64,000 nucleotides of DNA, taken from assembly GCA_029263415.1 (NCBI GenBank), contig JAJCXN010000026.1, forward strand, positions 186,001 to 250,000, read 5' to 3'. The position numbers and the translations under genes are program-made. The first letter of the stretch is position 1. The number at the start of each line of letters is the position of its first letter. Below the pieces are notes generated by a model. That model saw only the letters and a list, made by a program, of their open reading frames with translations. It was not told where the DNA came from and ran no database searches. This document shows positions 18,303 through 27,742 of the stretch, piece by piece. This stretch comes from Acidobacteriota bacterium. GTDB lineage: Bacteria > Acidobacteriota > Thermoanaerobaculia > Multivoradales > Multivoraceae.

Positions 18303-19637
18303 ATGCCAAACCCAACCAGAGAAGCTCTTGCAGTCATAGCCGAAACGGCAATGACGCCACCACATACGCAGCCAACCAACGGCGGGTTTGGAAGTCCTGA
18401 GTATGACGTGATCGTCGTTGGTGGAGGCCCTGCGGGGTCCGCGGCTGCCTCGATTGCTGCGCGCGGAGGGGCCACAGTCTTGCTTCTCGAGCGCAATGTG
18501 GGTCCCACATTCAAGATCGGCGAGTCGCTGATGCCGGAGACTTATTGGACGTTGGCCAAGATGGGGGTCCTTGATCGAGTCAAGAAGGCCGGCTTTGTCG
18601 AGAAGCACAGCGTTCAATTTTTCTCCAAGAGCGGGAAAGGGTCTGCGCCGTTCTACTTCGACTCGATGAACGAACACGAGAGTGCCCAAACGTGGCAGGT
18701 TCATCGTGCAGACTTTGACGAGCTGTTGATGGACAACGCGAGTGAACAAGGGGCAGAGGTAGTTCGCGGCTGCTCGGTCCGCCAGGTGCTGTTTGATGGC
18801 GATCAAGCCTGCGGGGTCTCGGTCCGGACTAGCGAAGGCGAGACGGTTGAGCTTGGCGCCCTGGCCGTGGTTGACGCGACCGGCCAGGGGAATCTGATTC
18901 CCAGAGCGCAGAAGCTTGAGCGTCTGGATTACGGTCTCGCGCACGCTGCGGTCTTCACGCATTGGCAAGGCGCGTACCGCGAACGCGGCAGAGATGAGGG
19001 CGCGACCATCATTCTTCACACAGAAGACGGTGGCTCGTGGTTCTGGTACATCCCGTTAGCGAACGACGTGGTCAGCGTGGGTGTGGTGGGGGATCAGCAG
19101 GCGCTCATCACTGATAGCGATTTGATGCCTCATGAGATCTTCTTTGCCGAAGTGGAGAAGTGCGCCGAGATAAAGCGCCGTATTGCTGGTGCGGTTCAGT
19201 GCCGACCCCTTCAGGTACTCAAGGATTTCTCCTACAAGAATCTCCAGCACGCTGGGGACGGATGGGTCTTGGTTGGTGACGCCTACAGCTTTATCGATCC
19301 GGTCTATTCGTCCGGAGTGTTCTTGGCTCTGAAGTCAGGCGAGATGGCAGCCGAGGCGATTCTCGACGGCCTCGATTCAAACGACCTCAGCGCGTCGCAA
19401 CTCGGTCGATTCGAAGCCGAGTTGCAAAAGGGCATGGACGCGGTTCTGGGCCTTGTGCGCTCGTTCTACTCGCCAGATTTCAGCTTTGGTGGCTTCTTGA
19501 GGAACTACCCGCAGCACCAAGAGGCCGTGACCAAGATCCTGATCGGCGACGTGTTCGAAAGCGACTTCAGTGCGTTCTTTGATCATGTGGCCGAGTACCA
19601 GCAGGCAGGCGCCGATCTTGGCAGCGTCAGCGGATAG
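18303..19637 (+). CDS. FAD-dependent oxidoreductase with flavin-halogenase motifs
   Basis: A 444-residue flavoprotein when started at ATG 18303; the frame is open to TTG 18228, and ATG 18351 is also possible. The FAD Rossmann motif VVGGGPAGSAAA lies at 38-49, GESLMP at 73-78 and GDAYSFIDPVYSSGVFLA at 325-342. SWFWYIP (245-251) contains the WxWxIP motif used to recognise flavin-dependent halogenases. A lysine in EKHSVQF (Lys101) sits where halogenases carry the catalytic lysine. The WxWxIP motif is thought to limit monooxygenase activity in that family. No biosynthetic cluster or partner flavin reductase is adjacent; one reductase lies 41 kb away. Geranylgeranyl-reductase-like or other oxidoreductase roles remain possible. 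Confidence 0.75.
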   Translation: MPNPTREALAVIAETAMTPPHTQPTNGGFGSPEYDVIVVGGGPAGSAAASIAARGGATVLLLERNVGPTFKIGESLMPETYWTLAKMGVLDRVKKAGFVEKHSVQFFSKSGKGSAPFYFDSMNEHESAQTWQVHRADFDELLMDNASEQGAEVVRGCSVRQVLFDGDQACGVSVRTSEGETVELGALAVVDATGQGNLIPRAQKLERLDYGLAHAAVFTHWQGAYRERGRDEGATIILHTEDGGSWFWYIPLANDVVSVGVVGDQQALITDSDLMPHEIFFAEVEKCAEIKRRIAGAVQCRPLQVLKDFSYKNLQHAGDGWVLVGDAYSFIDPVYSSGVFLALKSGEMAAEAILDGLDSNDLSASQLGRFEAELQKGMDAVLGLVRSFYSPDFSFGGFLRNYPQHQEAVTKILIGDVFESDFSAFFDHVAEYQQAGADLGSVSG

Positions 19638-19762
19638 CGGCTCAGCCTGAACTGCTAGATTGCAGCCATCGTGAATTCGGCTTGCATCCGATAGGGCCCA
19701 GGCCTTGGCTGGCAAGCAACCAGATTCGGACCAAGAAACGACTCCTTGAAGGGAAGGTTGAT

Positions 19763-19999
19763 GTGCGTTGGTGGGTAGGTACTGGACTGATTGCGCTCTA
19801 TGTGCTCCGGCTTGACTTCTGGTGGTGGAACGCGACGGAACGAATTGCGGGATTGCCGTTGGGTTTGGCCTACCATCTCATCTTCTGCGGGGTGGTCGCG
19901 TTGTTCTTTGGGCTCGTGGTACGTCACGCCTGGCCGCGTGAACTCGACCGCGCCTCCGAGGATGTAAGTAGGGACGAGCCTGTGGAGACCGGTCGATGA
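19763..19999 (+). CDS. DUF3311-like small subunit of a sodium:solute symporter
   Basis: A 78-residue membrane protein from GTG 19763, with GGGAAGG about six to twelve bases upstream. Two hydrophobic helices (GLIALYVLRL.FWWWN and GLAYHLIFCGVVALFFGLVVRHAW) enclose the short loop. Small two-helix DUF3311 proteins are commonly encoded directly before SSS-family transporters. Here the stop overlaps the next ATG by four bases, so the context strongly supports that role. It probably acts as an accessory subunit in the inner membrane. Confidence 0.75.
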   Translation: MRWWVGTGLIALYVLRLDFWWWNATERIAGLPLGLAYHLIFCGVVALFFGLVVRHAWPRELDRASEDVSRDEPVETGR

Positions 20000-21444
20000 T
20001 CCTGGCAATCGTCTTTGCCTATCTCGGGCTGGTTCTATCTATCGGCTTCTTAAGCCAACGGCTCAATACCGGCACCGGTGAGAGCTTCTTCCTGGCGGAT
20101 CGAAGCATCGGTTCGTTTGTCATGTTGATGACCCTCTTTGGCACCCACATGACGTCCTTTGCGTTGCTCGGTGCGTCAGCTGAGTCCTACCGTGTTGGAA
20201 TTGGTGTGTTCTCGCTGATGGCCTCGTCTTCAGCACTGATGGTGCCCATCATCTTCTACTTCGTTGGCACGCGAGTTTGGGCGCTAGGTAAGCGCCACGG
20301 GTTTGTCACCCAGGTCGAGCTCATCAGGCGTCGTTTCGGTTCCGACGCGCTCGGACTAGTTCTATTTGTGGTGCTGGTGCTGCTGATGATCCCCTATTTG
20401 CTCATTGGCATCATGGGTGGTGGCATCACCTTGAACCAGATCTCATCGGGTGCCGTTGAACAGTGGGTCGGGGGACTGCTGATCGCCATGGTCGTCATTA
20501 GCTATGTGTCAATGGCGGGCCTGCGCGGCACCGCTTGGGTCAACACCTTTCAGACGACTCTGTTTATGGTGCTCGGCGGAGTGACCGCGGTTGTCATTGT
20601 CGGCAAGCTTGGCGGTTTGAGCGGAGCAATGGAGCGCATTGCAGAGGTTTCTCCCGAGCTCTTGGTTAGGGGCGACAACGTGCGCCCTCTTCAGCTACTG
20701 ACGTATACCTTGATCCCCGTTTCGGTGGGCATGTTCCCGCACATCTTCATGCATTGGCTTTCAGCGAAGAGTCTCGCGACCTTCAAGGCGCCGATCACCT
20801 TCTATCCACTCTGTATCGCTGCGGTGTGGGTGCCGAGTGTCTTGCTCGGGGTATTCGGGCATCTCGATTTTCCTGACCTGCAAGGACCCGCAACCAACTC
20901 GGTGCTGGTTCAGATGATCGCATTGCACGCGCCAGGGGTGTTGGGAGGCTTACTTGCAGCGGGCGTCTTCGCCGCGATTATGTCGTCGTTGGATTCGCAG
21001 TCGCTTTCGCTCGGGACCATGTTCACACGGGACGTTGTCGAACACTATGGTTGGGGAGGCAAGCTCACTGAGGCCACCAGAGTCCGGGTTGGACGGTTGT
21101 TTGTGGTGGGTATCGTAGCCACTACATTTGTGTTGTCGCTGATTACCACGCCCAGCATCTTTCGCATGGCTGTGTGGTCGTTCACTGGCTACTCGTCTCT
21201 CCTGCCGATTCTGCTGGCCGCAATTTTCTGGCGTCGCGCAACGGCGGCCGGAGCGTGGGCCGCGTTGCTCTCGGTAATTGCATTGTGGATCTACTTCTTC
21301 CAACGATCTTCAGAGGTGCCTGGCTACACGGTGGGAGGGACTGGCGTGCTGCCGGTCGCGGTAATGTTCGTAACCTCAGCAGTTCTGATGGTTGCGGTCT
21401 CGCTCGCTACACGCCCTCACCGGCGTGCGGAGCTTCTGGATTGA
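19996..21444 (+). CDS. Sodium:solute symporter family protein
   Basis: A 482-residue integral membrane protein with about 12-13 helices of the SSS (SLC5-like) family. Early features are FFLADRSIGSFVMLMTLFGTHMTSFALLGASAESYRVGI, where sodium symporters have their first discontinuous helix, and AGLRGTAWVNTFQ near residue 175. A sodium-site-like Ser/Asp segment AAIMSSLDSQSLSLGTMFTRDV lies near residue 325. The substrate cannot be read from sequence; pantothenate, sugar and acetate carriers share these features. It is translationally coupled to the small DUF3311-like gene upstream. Confidence 0.85.
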   Translation: MILAIVFAYLGLVLSIGFLSQRLNTGTGESFFLADRSIGSFVMLMTLFGTHMTSFALLGASAESYRVGIGVFSLMASSSALMVPIIFYFVGTRVWALGKRHGFVTQVELIRRRFGSDALGLVLFVVLVLLMIPYLLIGIMGGGITLNQISSGAVEQWVGGLLIAMVVISYVSMAGLRGTAWVNTFQTTLFMVLGGVTAVVIVGKLGGLSGAMERIAEVSPELLVRGDNVRPLQLLTYTLIPVSVGMFPHIFMHWLSAKSLATFKAPITFYPLCIAAVWVPSVLLGVFGHLDFPDLQGPATNSVLVQMIALHAPGVLGGLLAAGVFAAIMSSLDSQSLSLGTMFTRDVVEHYGWGGKLTEATRVRVGRLFVVGIVATTFVLSLITTPSIFRMAVWSFTGYSSLLPILLAAIFWRRATAAGAWAALLSVIALWIYFFQRSSEVPGYTVGGTGVLPVAVMFVTSAVLMVAVSLATRPHRRAELLD

Positions 21445-21494
21445 GCTTGATCGGCATTGTGCTGTCCGACCTCGAACGACGGGCTGGCTGACCG

Positions 21495-22847
21495 GTGGGC
21501 GAAGAGCGACTGAAGGTCGCCTACATTGCGGCCGGAGCTGGAGGAATGTACTGCGGGTCTTGCATTCGGGACAATTCCTTGGCACGCACTATGATGTCGT
21601 TGGGCCACGAAGTGTTGTTGCAGCCGATCTACACGCCGCTGCGAACAGATGAAGAGAGTGTCGCCGAACCGACCGTTCGGTACGGTGCAGTGAACCTCTA
21701 TCTGCAGCAGAAGAGTCAGGCCTTCGGTCGCTTGCCGAAGTTTCTCCGCAACTGGCTCGATCATCCAGCGCTGTTGCGTCGACTCACGGCCAATCCTGAT
21801 GCGACCGACGCGCGTTCGTTGGGCGAACTGACCGTTTCAATGCTACGTGGTGAGTCTGGCCAGCAGACGGCCGAACTTGAAGGGCTGGTCGCGTTTCTCA
21901 AGCACGAGTACAAGCCTGATGTCATCCAGCTGACCAACTCGATGTTGCTGGGCTTGGTTCGTCGGCTCAAGCAAGAACTTCCCGAGGTGCGGGTAGTGAC
22001 TGCACTTCAAGGTGAAGACATCTTCCTCAAGGAACTCGAAGAACCGTATCGAAGGCAGGTCGAGGAGGAGTTGCGGATGCGCGCTCAACACAGCGATCTG
22101 TTCGTCGCGACCAGTCACTTCTACGCAGATTCGATGTCGGACTTCCTTGACCTAGATCGTGAGAGGATCAAGGTCACTCGGCTCGGCATCAGCTTTGACG
22201 GATATCGAGAAGAGGTCGAAGTCAACGGAAACCAAGCTGCCGGGCATAGCAAGGATCGTTTCGATATCGGATTTCTCGCAAGGGTATGTCCGGAGAAGGG
22301 GCTCCACAACTTGGTTGATGCGTTTGTGTTGTTGGCTCAACGACGATCAGAACAGGTCGCCCTGCACGTGGCTGGCTACATTGGTGGTCGAGACCGACGG
22401 TACCTCGAGCAGCAGCAAGCCAAGTTAGCGGCAGCCGGATTGAGCGAATCCGTGCGGTTCTGGGGCGAGGTTGATCGCGACCAGAAGCTGGAGTTCTTGC
22501 ATGGGCTCGATGTGCTCTCGGTACCAACCGAGTACCACGAACCTAAGGGGCTTTCGGTGCTCGAGTCACTTGCGGCGGGGGTGCCAGTAGTCCAACCGAG
22601 TCACGGTTCGTTCCCAGAACTCTTGGAGAGAACTGGCGGTGGTTGGCTAGTTGAGCCCAACAATCCGCAAGCACTCGCAGATCAGTTGGAAGCGGTGATG
22701 GATGATGAGCAGGCGCGAGTAGAGAAGGCAAGGCTCGCATATGTGGGTGTGCGCCGCGAGTACGGCCAGGAGCTGATGGCCCGAGAGACGGTCGAGGCGT
22801 ATCGGCATGCGTTGTCCTTGCCGGCGACCAGAATCGAAGAGAATTGA
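21495..22847 (+). CDS. Family 4 glycosyltransferase (GT-B)
   Basis: A 450-residue retaining glycosyltransferase. The N-terminal half starts with YIAAGAGGMYCGSCIRDNSLARTMMSLGHEV, a cysteine-containing variant of the GT4 glycine loop. The C-terminal half has FLARVCPEKGLHNLVDAF and the EX7E-type donor motif in EYHEPKGLSVLESLAAGVPVVQP near residue 342. No membrane segment, so cytosolic or peripheral. The sugar donor and acceptor are unknown. It starts 51 bases after the symporter and overlaps the thioesterase by four bases. Confidence 0.85.
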   Translation: MGEERLKVAYIAAGAGGMYCGSCIRDNSLARTMMSLGHEVLLQPIYTPLRTDEESVAEPTVRYGAVNLYLQQKSQAFGRLPKFLRNWLDHPALLRRLTANPDATDARSLGELTVSMLRGESGQQTAELEGLVAFLKHEYKPDVIQLTNSMLLGLVRRLKQELPEVRVVTALQGEDIFLKELEEPYRRQVEEELRMRAQHSDLFVATSHFYADSMSDFLDLDRERIKVTRLGISFDGYREEVEVNGNQAAGHSKDRFDIGFLARVCPEKGLHNLVDAFVLLAQRRSEQVALHVAGYIGGRDRRYLEQQQAKLAAAGLSESVRFWGEVDRDQKLEFLHGLDVLSVPTEYHEPKGLSVLESLAAGVPVVQPSHGSFPELLERTGGGWLVEPNNPQALADQLEAVMDDEQARVEKARLAYVGVRREYGQELMARETVEAYRHALSLPATRIEEN

Positions 22848-23335
22848 TGAACACAGTTGACAAGACGGAACAGATCGAACAGATCGAGCAGATCGAACAG
22901 ATCGAACAAGGTGCCGATCAGATCTGCTTTAGGACCCAACGCCGGATCGAATTTTCGGACACTGATGTTGCCGGAATCGTGCACTTCTCACGGTTCTACG
23001 TCTTCATGGAGACCGCCGAGCACCAGTTCCTCAATTCGATAGGGACCAGTGTTCATGCTGAGCACGACGGCGAGATCCTGGGGTGGCCGCGCCTGATGGC
23101 GTCCTGCGAGTTCTCTCGACCAGTTCGCTTCGAGGACACCTTGGACATCGAACTGTCTATTGCGCGCCTGGGACGCAAGTCCGTGACCTACACGGCGATC
23201 TTCCGCCATCAGGGTGAGTTGGTGGCTAGAGGTCGGATCGCCTCAGTATGCTGCGTCATCGCCGCCGGTTGTCGCCCCCGGTCGGTGCCGATCCCTGCGG
23301 ATCTCGTTGAGCGACTGAAGAACGCATCAAGCTAG
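22844..23335 (+). CDS. Acyl-CoA thioesterase, YbgC/4HBT hotdog family
   Basis: A 163-residue hotdog thioesterase. RIEFSDTDVAGIVHFSRFYVFMETAEHQFL (34-63) is the 4HBT active-site pattern with the Asp after T and the catalytic-helix Glu. The N-terminus is unusual: residues 8-22 are a repeated Glu-Gln-Ile run encoded by a 9-bp tandem repeat. The start overlaps the glycosyltransferase stop (ATGA). Members hydrolyse short or aromatic acyl-CoAs, and some act with the Tol-Pal system; the substrate here is unknown. Confidence 0.8.
   Translation: MMNTVDKTEQIEQIEQIEQIEQGADQICFRTQRRIEFSDTDVAGIVHFSRFYVFMETAEHQFLNSIGTSVHAEHDGEILGWPRLMASCEFSRPVRFEDTLDIELSIARLGRKSVTYTAIFRHQGELVARGRIASVCCVIAAGCRPRSVPIPADLVERLKNASS
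22868..22908. repeat. 9-bp tandem repeat (4.5 units) encoding Glu-Gln-Ile
   Basis: Units GAACAGATC at 22868, 22877 and 22895, with GAGCAGATC at 22886, and a partial fifth at 22904-22908. The repeat lies in the 5' coding part of the thioesterase gene. Because the unit is three codons, changes in copy number would alter protein length but not frame. Confidence 0.85.
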
Positions 23336-23399
23336 GAAGGCCGCTCGCCCGTAGTGTTGGGAACTGCCGACCGCTGACCACTTCGAAAGGATGGAATCA

Positions 23400-24140
23400 A
23401 TGACTATGCCCGAGAGAGGAACTGTCCAGCTCACCGGCGTCGGTAAGGACTTTGAAGTCGGAGATCAGCGACTACGGGTACTCGACGCCGTTGATCTACA
23501 CGTGGGTGGTGGCGAGGCTGTGGTCATTACCGGACCGTCTGGCACTGGCAAGAGCACGCTGCTGCATCTCCTTGGCGCTCTCGAACGACCCACTCGCGGG
23601 AGAATCGAGGTCAACGGCAGGGATCTAGATCCGCTCGGGGACGCTGAACTTGCCGAGTTTCGCAACCGCGAAGTTGGTTTCGTCTTCCAAGATCACCATC
23701 TACTGCCTCAGTTCACGGTGCTGCAGAACGTCCTGTTGCCTTCACTTGCCGCCAAGAACATGGCCGGCACAGATGGTAGTGAGAGCGCTCAGGAGCGCGG
23801 TCGGCGGCTGTTGCAAGCGGTGGGCCTCGAAGAAAGACTCACTCATCGGCCAGCCCAGTTATCGGGCGGGGAGCGGCAACGAGCTGCGATCGCACGATCC
23901 ATGATCAATCGACCCTCTGTTCTCCTGTGTGATGAGCCAACCGGCAACCTCGATAGCGCGACCGCCGAGCGAGTCGCCGATCTGTTGTTTGAACTCCACG
24001 CAGCGAATCGGGGAGAGGGGACTTCCGACAGTGGCGGCACCACGCTCATCGCGGTAACGCATAGCCCGCAACTCGCTGAACGCTTCGCCAGGCGCTTAAC
24101 TGTCAACGCGAGCGGAGAACTTTCAGAGGCAGCTCAATGA
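23400..24140 (+). CDS. ABC transporter ATP-binding protein, LolD/MacB type
   Basis: A 246-residue ATPase. Walker A GPSGTGKS is at 45-52. [18 protein letters not shown] is the Q-loop pattern typical of LolD, MacB and Fts[16 protein letters not shown] is the signature, and [11 protein letters not shown] is Walker B. The frame has an earlier ATG at 23391 directly abutting an AAAGG site; ATG 23400, nine bases after it, is better spaced. It overlaps the permease by four bases (ATGA), so the two form one exporter that may extract lipoproteins or lipids from the inner membrane or export another substrate. Confidence 0.88.
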   Translation: MTMPERGTVQLTGVGKDFEVGDQRLRVLDAVDLHVGGGEAVVITGPSGTGKSTLLHLLGALERPTRGRIEVNGRDLDPLGDAELAEFRNREVGFVFQDHHLLPQFTVLQNVLLPSLAAKNMAGTDGSESAQERGRRLLQAVGLEERLTHRPAQLSGGERQRAAIARSMINRPSVLLCDEPTGNLDSATAERVADLLFELHAANRGEGTSDSGGTTLIAVTHSPQLAERFARRLTVNASGELSEAAQ

Positions 24141-27100
24141 GCGAGATCCTGCTGACGCTGCGCTACTACTGGAGGACCAGTCTGGCGGTGGTGCTCGCCG
24201 CTGCCGCTACCACCGCGGTGCTGAGTGGTGCGTTGGTGGTTGGGGACTCGATGCGCGGCAGTCTTCGGGCGCTCGCTCTTGAGCGTCTAGGATCGATTGA
24301 CCACGCGCTGCTTTCGGAGTCGTTCTTTCGCGAGCAGCTCGGTTCAGACCTGGCGGCTGACGCCCGCTTCACGGAGCGGTTCTTAGAACCTGTGCCGATC
24401 GTTCTCCTGCGCGGTTCTGCCAACAGCCCCGATAGTCGTCGCCGCGCCGCTGGCGTTCAGATCCAAGGAATCAACAAGCAGTTCTCCAGTTTGTTCGAGA
24501 ACGACGTTTCGGTGGAGCGAGGTGAAGACCAGCGCTTCGCGTCGGTGGTGATCAACCAAGCGCTCGCGAGTGAACTCAGTGTGGAAGTCGGCAGCGACGT
24601 GGTTCTGTCGTTGGCGCGGCCCAGCGATGTGCCTCGAGAGTCTCTGATGGGCTCGACAGATGTCTCAGATGTTGTTCAAAGCTTGCGCACGACGGTCAGC
24701 GCGGTGTTGCCAGACGAGGGCATGGGGCGTTTTGGCCTGGATGCGTCGCAAGGAGTGGTGCTGAATGCTTTCGTTGATCTAGCGGTGTTGCAGAGCTCGC
24801 TGGATCAACCTGGTCGGGTCAATGGCTTGTTCGTGGCGGCTCGCGATCTGGTTACCGAGACAACCTCGAATCCAGATCCACAAGCGGTTTTCAGTGAAGT
24901 ATTGGACGAGGTCTTGTTGGTAGAAGACTTTGGCCTCGAGCTGAGTGTGGTCGAGACGCGAGGCCTCGACGACGCCGTAGCTGAAGCGGCCGAGGTGGTC
25001 GCGATCGAGAGCCGAGAGATCGTTCTGCGTCCGCACATTGAAGAGGCCCTGTTGGCTTGGGCCTCTGAGTCGGGTGTTGAGGCACTGCCGATCACCAGCT
25101 ACCTCGCTAACCGCACCTCAGTGGTCGGAAGCGACGGCGAGGCGTTGCCATACTCCACGATCACCGGTCTCAACCTAGGCCAACCTGCCTTCGGCGGGAT
25201 GCGATGGCTGATGGGAAGTAGCCACGCCTTGAAGGACGATGAGATCGTCATCAACTCGTGGGCGGCTAGTGATCTTGATGTGCAGGTGGGCGACGCGCTG
25301 AAGGTTGAATACTGGGAGGTCGGCGACCTTGAGCAGCTCTATCCGCGAGAAGTGACTCTGGAGCTGTCTGGCGTGGTTGCAATCGAAGGGCTTGCGGCCG
25401 ATGCGACGCTCACTCCGCCGTTTCCAGGGGTTCATGATGCTGATGACATGGCTGACTGGGAGCCAACGTTTCCGGTTGACCTTGGGCTGATCCGGGACCG
25501 GGACGAAGAGTACTGGGACCTTTACCGGGCAACGCCCAAACTGTTTGTCGCACCAGAACTCGCCCGTCGCTTGTGGTCAAGCCGGTTCGGCTCAACCAGC
25601 TCGATTCGATTCCGAGCAACCGGCACCGAAGGAGGTAGCGGTGGCGAGCTCGCAGCTCGACTGGCAGGCGAATTGCCTGGGTTGCTGGATCCTGCTCTCG
25701 CGGGGTTGGCGCCGCTCGCGGTCAAACGGGCCGCTCTTTCGGGCGCCAAGGGCGCCACCGATTTCGGTGGCCTCTTCGTTGGCTTCAGCATGTTTCTGAT
25801 CGTCTCTGCAGCCATGCTTACAGCCCTGTTCTTCAGGCTTGGAGTTGAGCGTAGAGCGCGCGAGGTTGGAGTTCGGCTGGGTGTCGGATTCGCACCCAAG
25901 AAGGTCCTCAAGACGTTTCTGCGCGAGGGCCTGCTTTTGGCTGGGCTTGGGGCGGGTCTTGGCATGGTACTCGCGGTTGTCTACGCGCGAGCGATGATCA
26001 TGAATCTCGCGTCGAGGTGGTCTGCGGCGTTAGGTCTCGAGTCGAACGGTGCGCAGTTCCTCGAACTGCACGTTGTGCCTGTGACCCTGCTTCTTGGAGG
26101 CCTCGCTTCGTTCCTGATCGTGGCGATAACGATCTGGCGGTCAGTGAAGCGCCTGGAAAAGCTCTCCGTCGTCTCGCTGCTGCGCGGTGAGGTGAGCGAT
26201 CACAGTGAGCGCGCGGTACTAGCTAAGCGCGCTCGATCAAAGCGTGTGCTGGTGATTGCCGCTCCCGTGACGGTGATGGCGTTGGTCGGCTCATTCTTCG
26301 TGGACGAGTCCCAGGCCGCGCCTTTGTTCTTTGTGGCGGGAGCGGCTTTCCTGGTCGCCGGACTGGCGCTCTTCGCCCGGCTGCTGCAGCGAGAACAGCC
26401 CCTGATCAGTACCAGCGGTGTGAGTGGACAATTGGGGATGGCGCGAGCCAACGCCACACTCTTTGCCGGGCGGAGCCTGCTTGCGACGGGGCTGGTGGCA
26501 GCTGCAGCCTTTGTCATCGTTGCGGTCGGCGCCTATGGCCATCGCTTTGGTGATCATGTGGAAGACAAGGCATCTGGTGCAGGCGGTTTCGTAGCGATGG
26601 CGCATTCCGACGTGCCGCTCTACCATGACCTTGGGTCAGACGACGGTCGCTTCGAGTTGGGTTTCTCGGGCGCCGATTCTGAACTGCTCAGCGGTCGAGA
26701 GATCTTTGCGTTGCGTGAGGTTCCTGGGGACGACGTGAGTTGTCTCAATCTCTATCAGCCCGAGAAACCTCGGCTACTCGGAGTTCCCAGCGCCCTAATA
26801 GAACGTGGCGGGTTCACCTTTCAGCAACTGGCCAAAGAAGGGAAGGGCCTTGCCAATCCCTGGGAACTGCTCCAACGCGACTACGGTCCTGATGTCGTTC
26901 CGGCAATCGGAGATTTCAACTCAGTGATGTGGATTCTCAAATCTGGGGTCGGCAAGGATGTTGAGTTGGAGAACGAGTACGGTAGGCCGATCAAGGTTCG
27001 GATCGTGGGCCTGCTGCGCAAGAGTCTGTTTCAGCGCGAGCTTCTGATCGCTGAAGATCAGCTGCTCGAGCACTTCCCGAGTCGGGATGGCTTTCAAAGT

Positions 27101-27616
27101 TTCTTGTTCGGCCCAGGTGGTGAAGGCGAGACCGACGGGTTGGTCGATGTGGTCGAGGGGCAACTCGGGCGACTCGGTTTCGATGCGGTGGGCTCGGCAG
27201 AGCAACTGCAGGCGTTTCAGGCTGTCGAGAACACTTATCTGGGTACCTTTCGCGCGCTGGGTGGCTTGGGATTGTTGCTCGGCACGCTAGGGTTGTCCGT
27301 GGTGTTGTTACGCAACGTCTTGGAGCGAACGGCCGAACTCGCGCTGCTGCGTGCGATTGGGTTCAAGCGCAGGTTCCTCGGCGGGCTCGTAGTCGCTGAG
27401 AACGCATTGCTGTTGGTCTGCGGTCTTGGCCTCGGAACGGCCGCTGCGCTCCTAGCGGTCGCTCCACACCTCACCAGCGGGGTCGCTGCTGTTCCTTGGA
27501 GCGCGCTTGCTTTGACCCTCGGTGTGGTGCTCGCAGTGGGGCTCCTGGCTTCGACGATGGCAGCGCGAGCGGCAATGAACGTTGTTGTGTTGACTGGCCT
27601 GAGGCGCGAGGGCTAG
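24137..27616 (+). CDS. Large FtsX-type ABC permease (two-module)
   Basis: A 1159-residue permease. An N-terminal helix (SLAVVLAAAATTAVLSGALVVGDSMRG) opens a long periplasmic domain. A first FtsX-type block of helices spans about 545-670 and continues with helices at 705-760. After a second N-terminal-like helix (SLLATGLVAAAAFVIVAVGAYGH, near 778) and a second periplasmic domain, a final FtsX block lies at about 1040-1155 (GTFRALGGLGLLLGTLGLSVVLLRNVLERTAELALLRAIGFKR). This is the duplicated MacB-PCD/FtsX layout in one chain, about twice the size of LolC/E, so one polypeptide could replace a permease dimer. It pairs with the ATPase just upstream. Substrate unknown. Confidence 0.85.
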   Translation: MSEILLTLRYYWRTSLAVVLAAAATTAVLSGALVVGDSMRGSLRALALERLGSIDHALLSESFFREQLGSDLAADARFTERFLEPVPIVLLRGSANSPDSRRRAAGVQIQGINKQFSSLFENDVSVERGEDQRFASVVINQALASELSVEVGSDVVLSLARPSDVPRESLMGSTDVSDVVQSLRTTVSAVLPDEGMGRFGLDASQGVVLNAFVDLAVLQSSLDQPGRVNGLFVAARDLVTETTSNPDPQAVFSEVLDEVLLVEDFGLELSVVETRGLDDAVAEAAEVVAIESREIVLRPHIEEALLAWASESGVEALPITSYLANRTSVVGSDGEALPYSTITGLNLGQPAFGGMRWLMGSSHALKDDEIVINSWAASDLDVQVGDALKVEYWEVGDLEQLYPREVTLELSGVVAIEGLAADATLTPPFPGVHDADDMADWEPTFPVDLGLIRDRDEEYWDLYRATPKLFVAPELARRLWSSRFGSTSSIRFRATGTEGGSGGELAARLAGELPGLLDPALAGLAPLAVKRAALSGAKGATDFGGLFVGFSMFLIVSAAMLTALFFRLGVERRAREVGVRLGVGFAPKKVLKTFLREGLLLAGLGAGLGMVLAVVYARAMIMNLASRWSAALGLESNGAQFLELHVVPVTLLLGGLASFLIVAITIWRSVKRLEKLSVVSLLRGEVSDHSERAVLAKRARSKRVLVIAAPVTVMALVGSFFVDESQAAPLFFVAGAAFLVAGLALFARLLQREQPLISTSGVSGQLGMARANATLFAGRSLLATGLVAAAAFVIVAVGAYGHRFGDHVEDKASGAGGFVAMAHSDVPLYHDLGSDDGRFELGFSGADSELLSGREIFALREVPGDDVSCLNLYQPEKPRLLGVPSALIERGGFTFQQLAKEGKGLANPWELLQRDYGPDVVPAIGDFNSVMWILKSGVGKDVELENEYGRPIKVRIVGLLRKSLFQRELLIAEDQLLEHFPSRDGFQSFLFGPGGEGETDGLVDVVEGQLGRLGFDAVGSAEQLQAFQAVENTYLGTFRALGGLGLLLGTLGLSVVLLRNVLERTAELALLRAIGFKRRFLGGLVVAENALLLVCGLGLGTAAALLAVAPHLTSGVAAVPWSALALTLGVVLAVGLLASTMAARAAMNVVVLTGLRREG

Positions 27617-27623
27617 CAGCCCG

Positions 27624-27682
27624 CTCGAGTGCTTGTGGACTCGGGTGCCTGTGCTCGAGTCCTTGTGACTCGGGTGCAAGAA
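27624..27682. repeat. 15-nt tandem repeat (4 units) after the ABC permease
   Basis: Units CTCGAGTGCTTGTGG (27624), ACTCGGGTGCCTGTG (27639), CTCGAGTCCTTGTG (27654) and ACTCGGGTGCAAGAA (27668). It starts eight bases after the permease stop. Alternate units pair as CGAGT...ACTCG, so each 30-nt double unit can fold into a small hairpin. There is no U-tract, so I do not call it a terminator. Confidence 0.7.
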
Positions 27683-27742
27683 GGTCATCCAGGGACATGA
27701 CGAAACGAGCACCACGGGCCCCACCCGGCAAGCTACCTGAAC

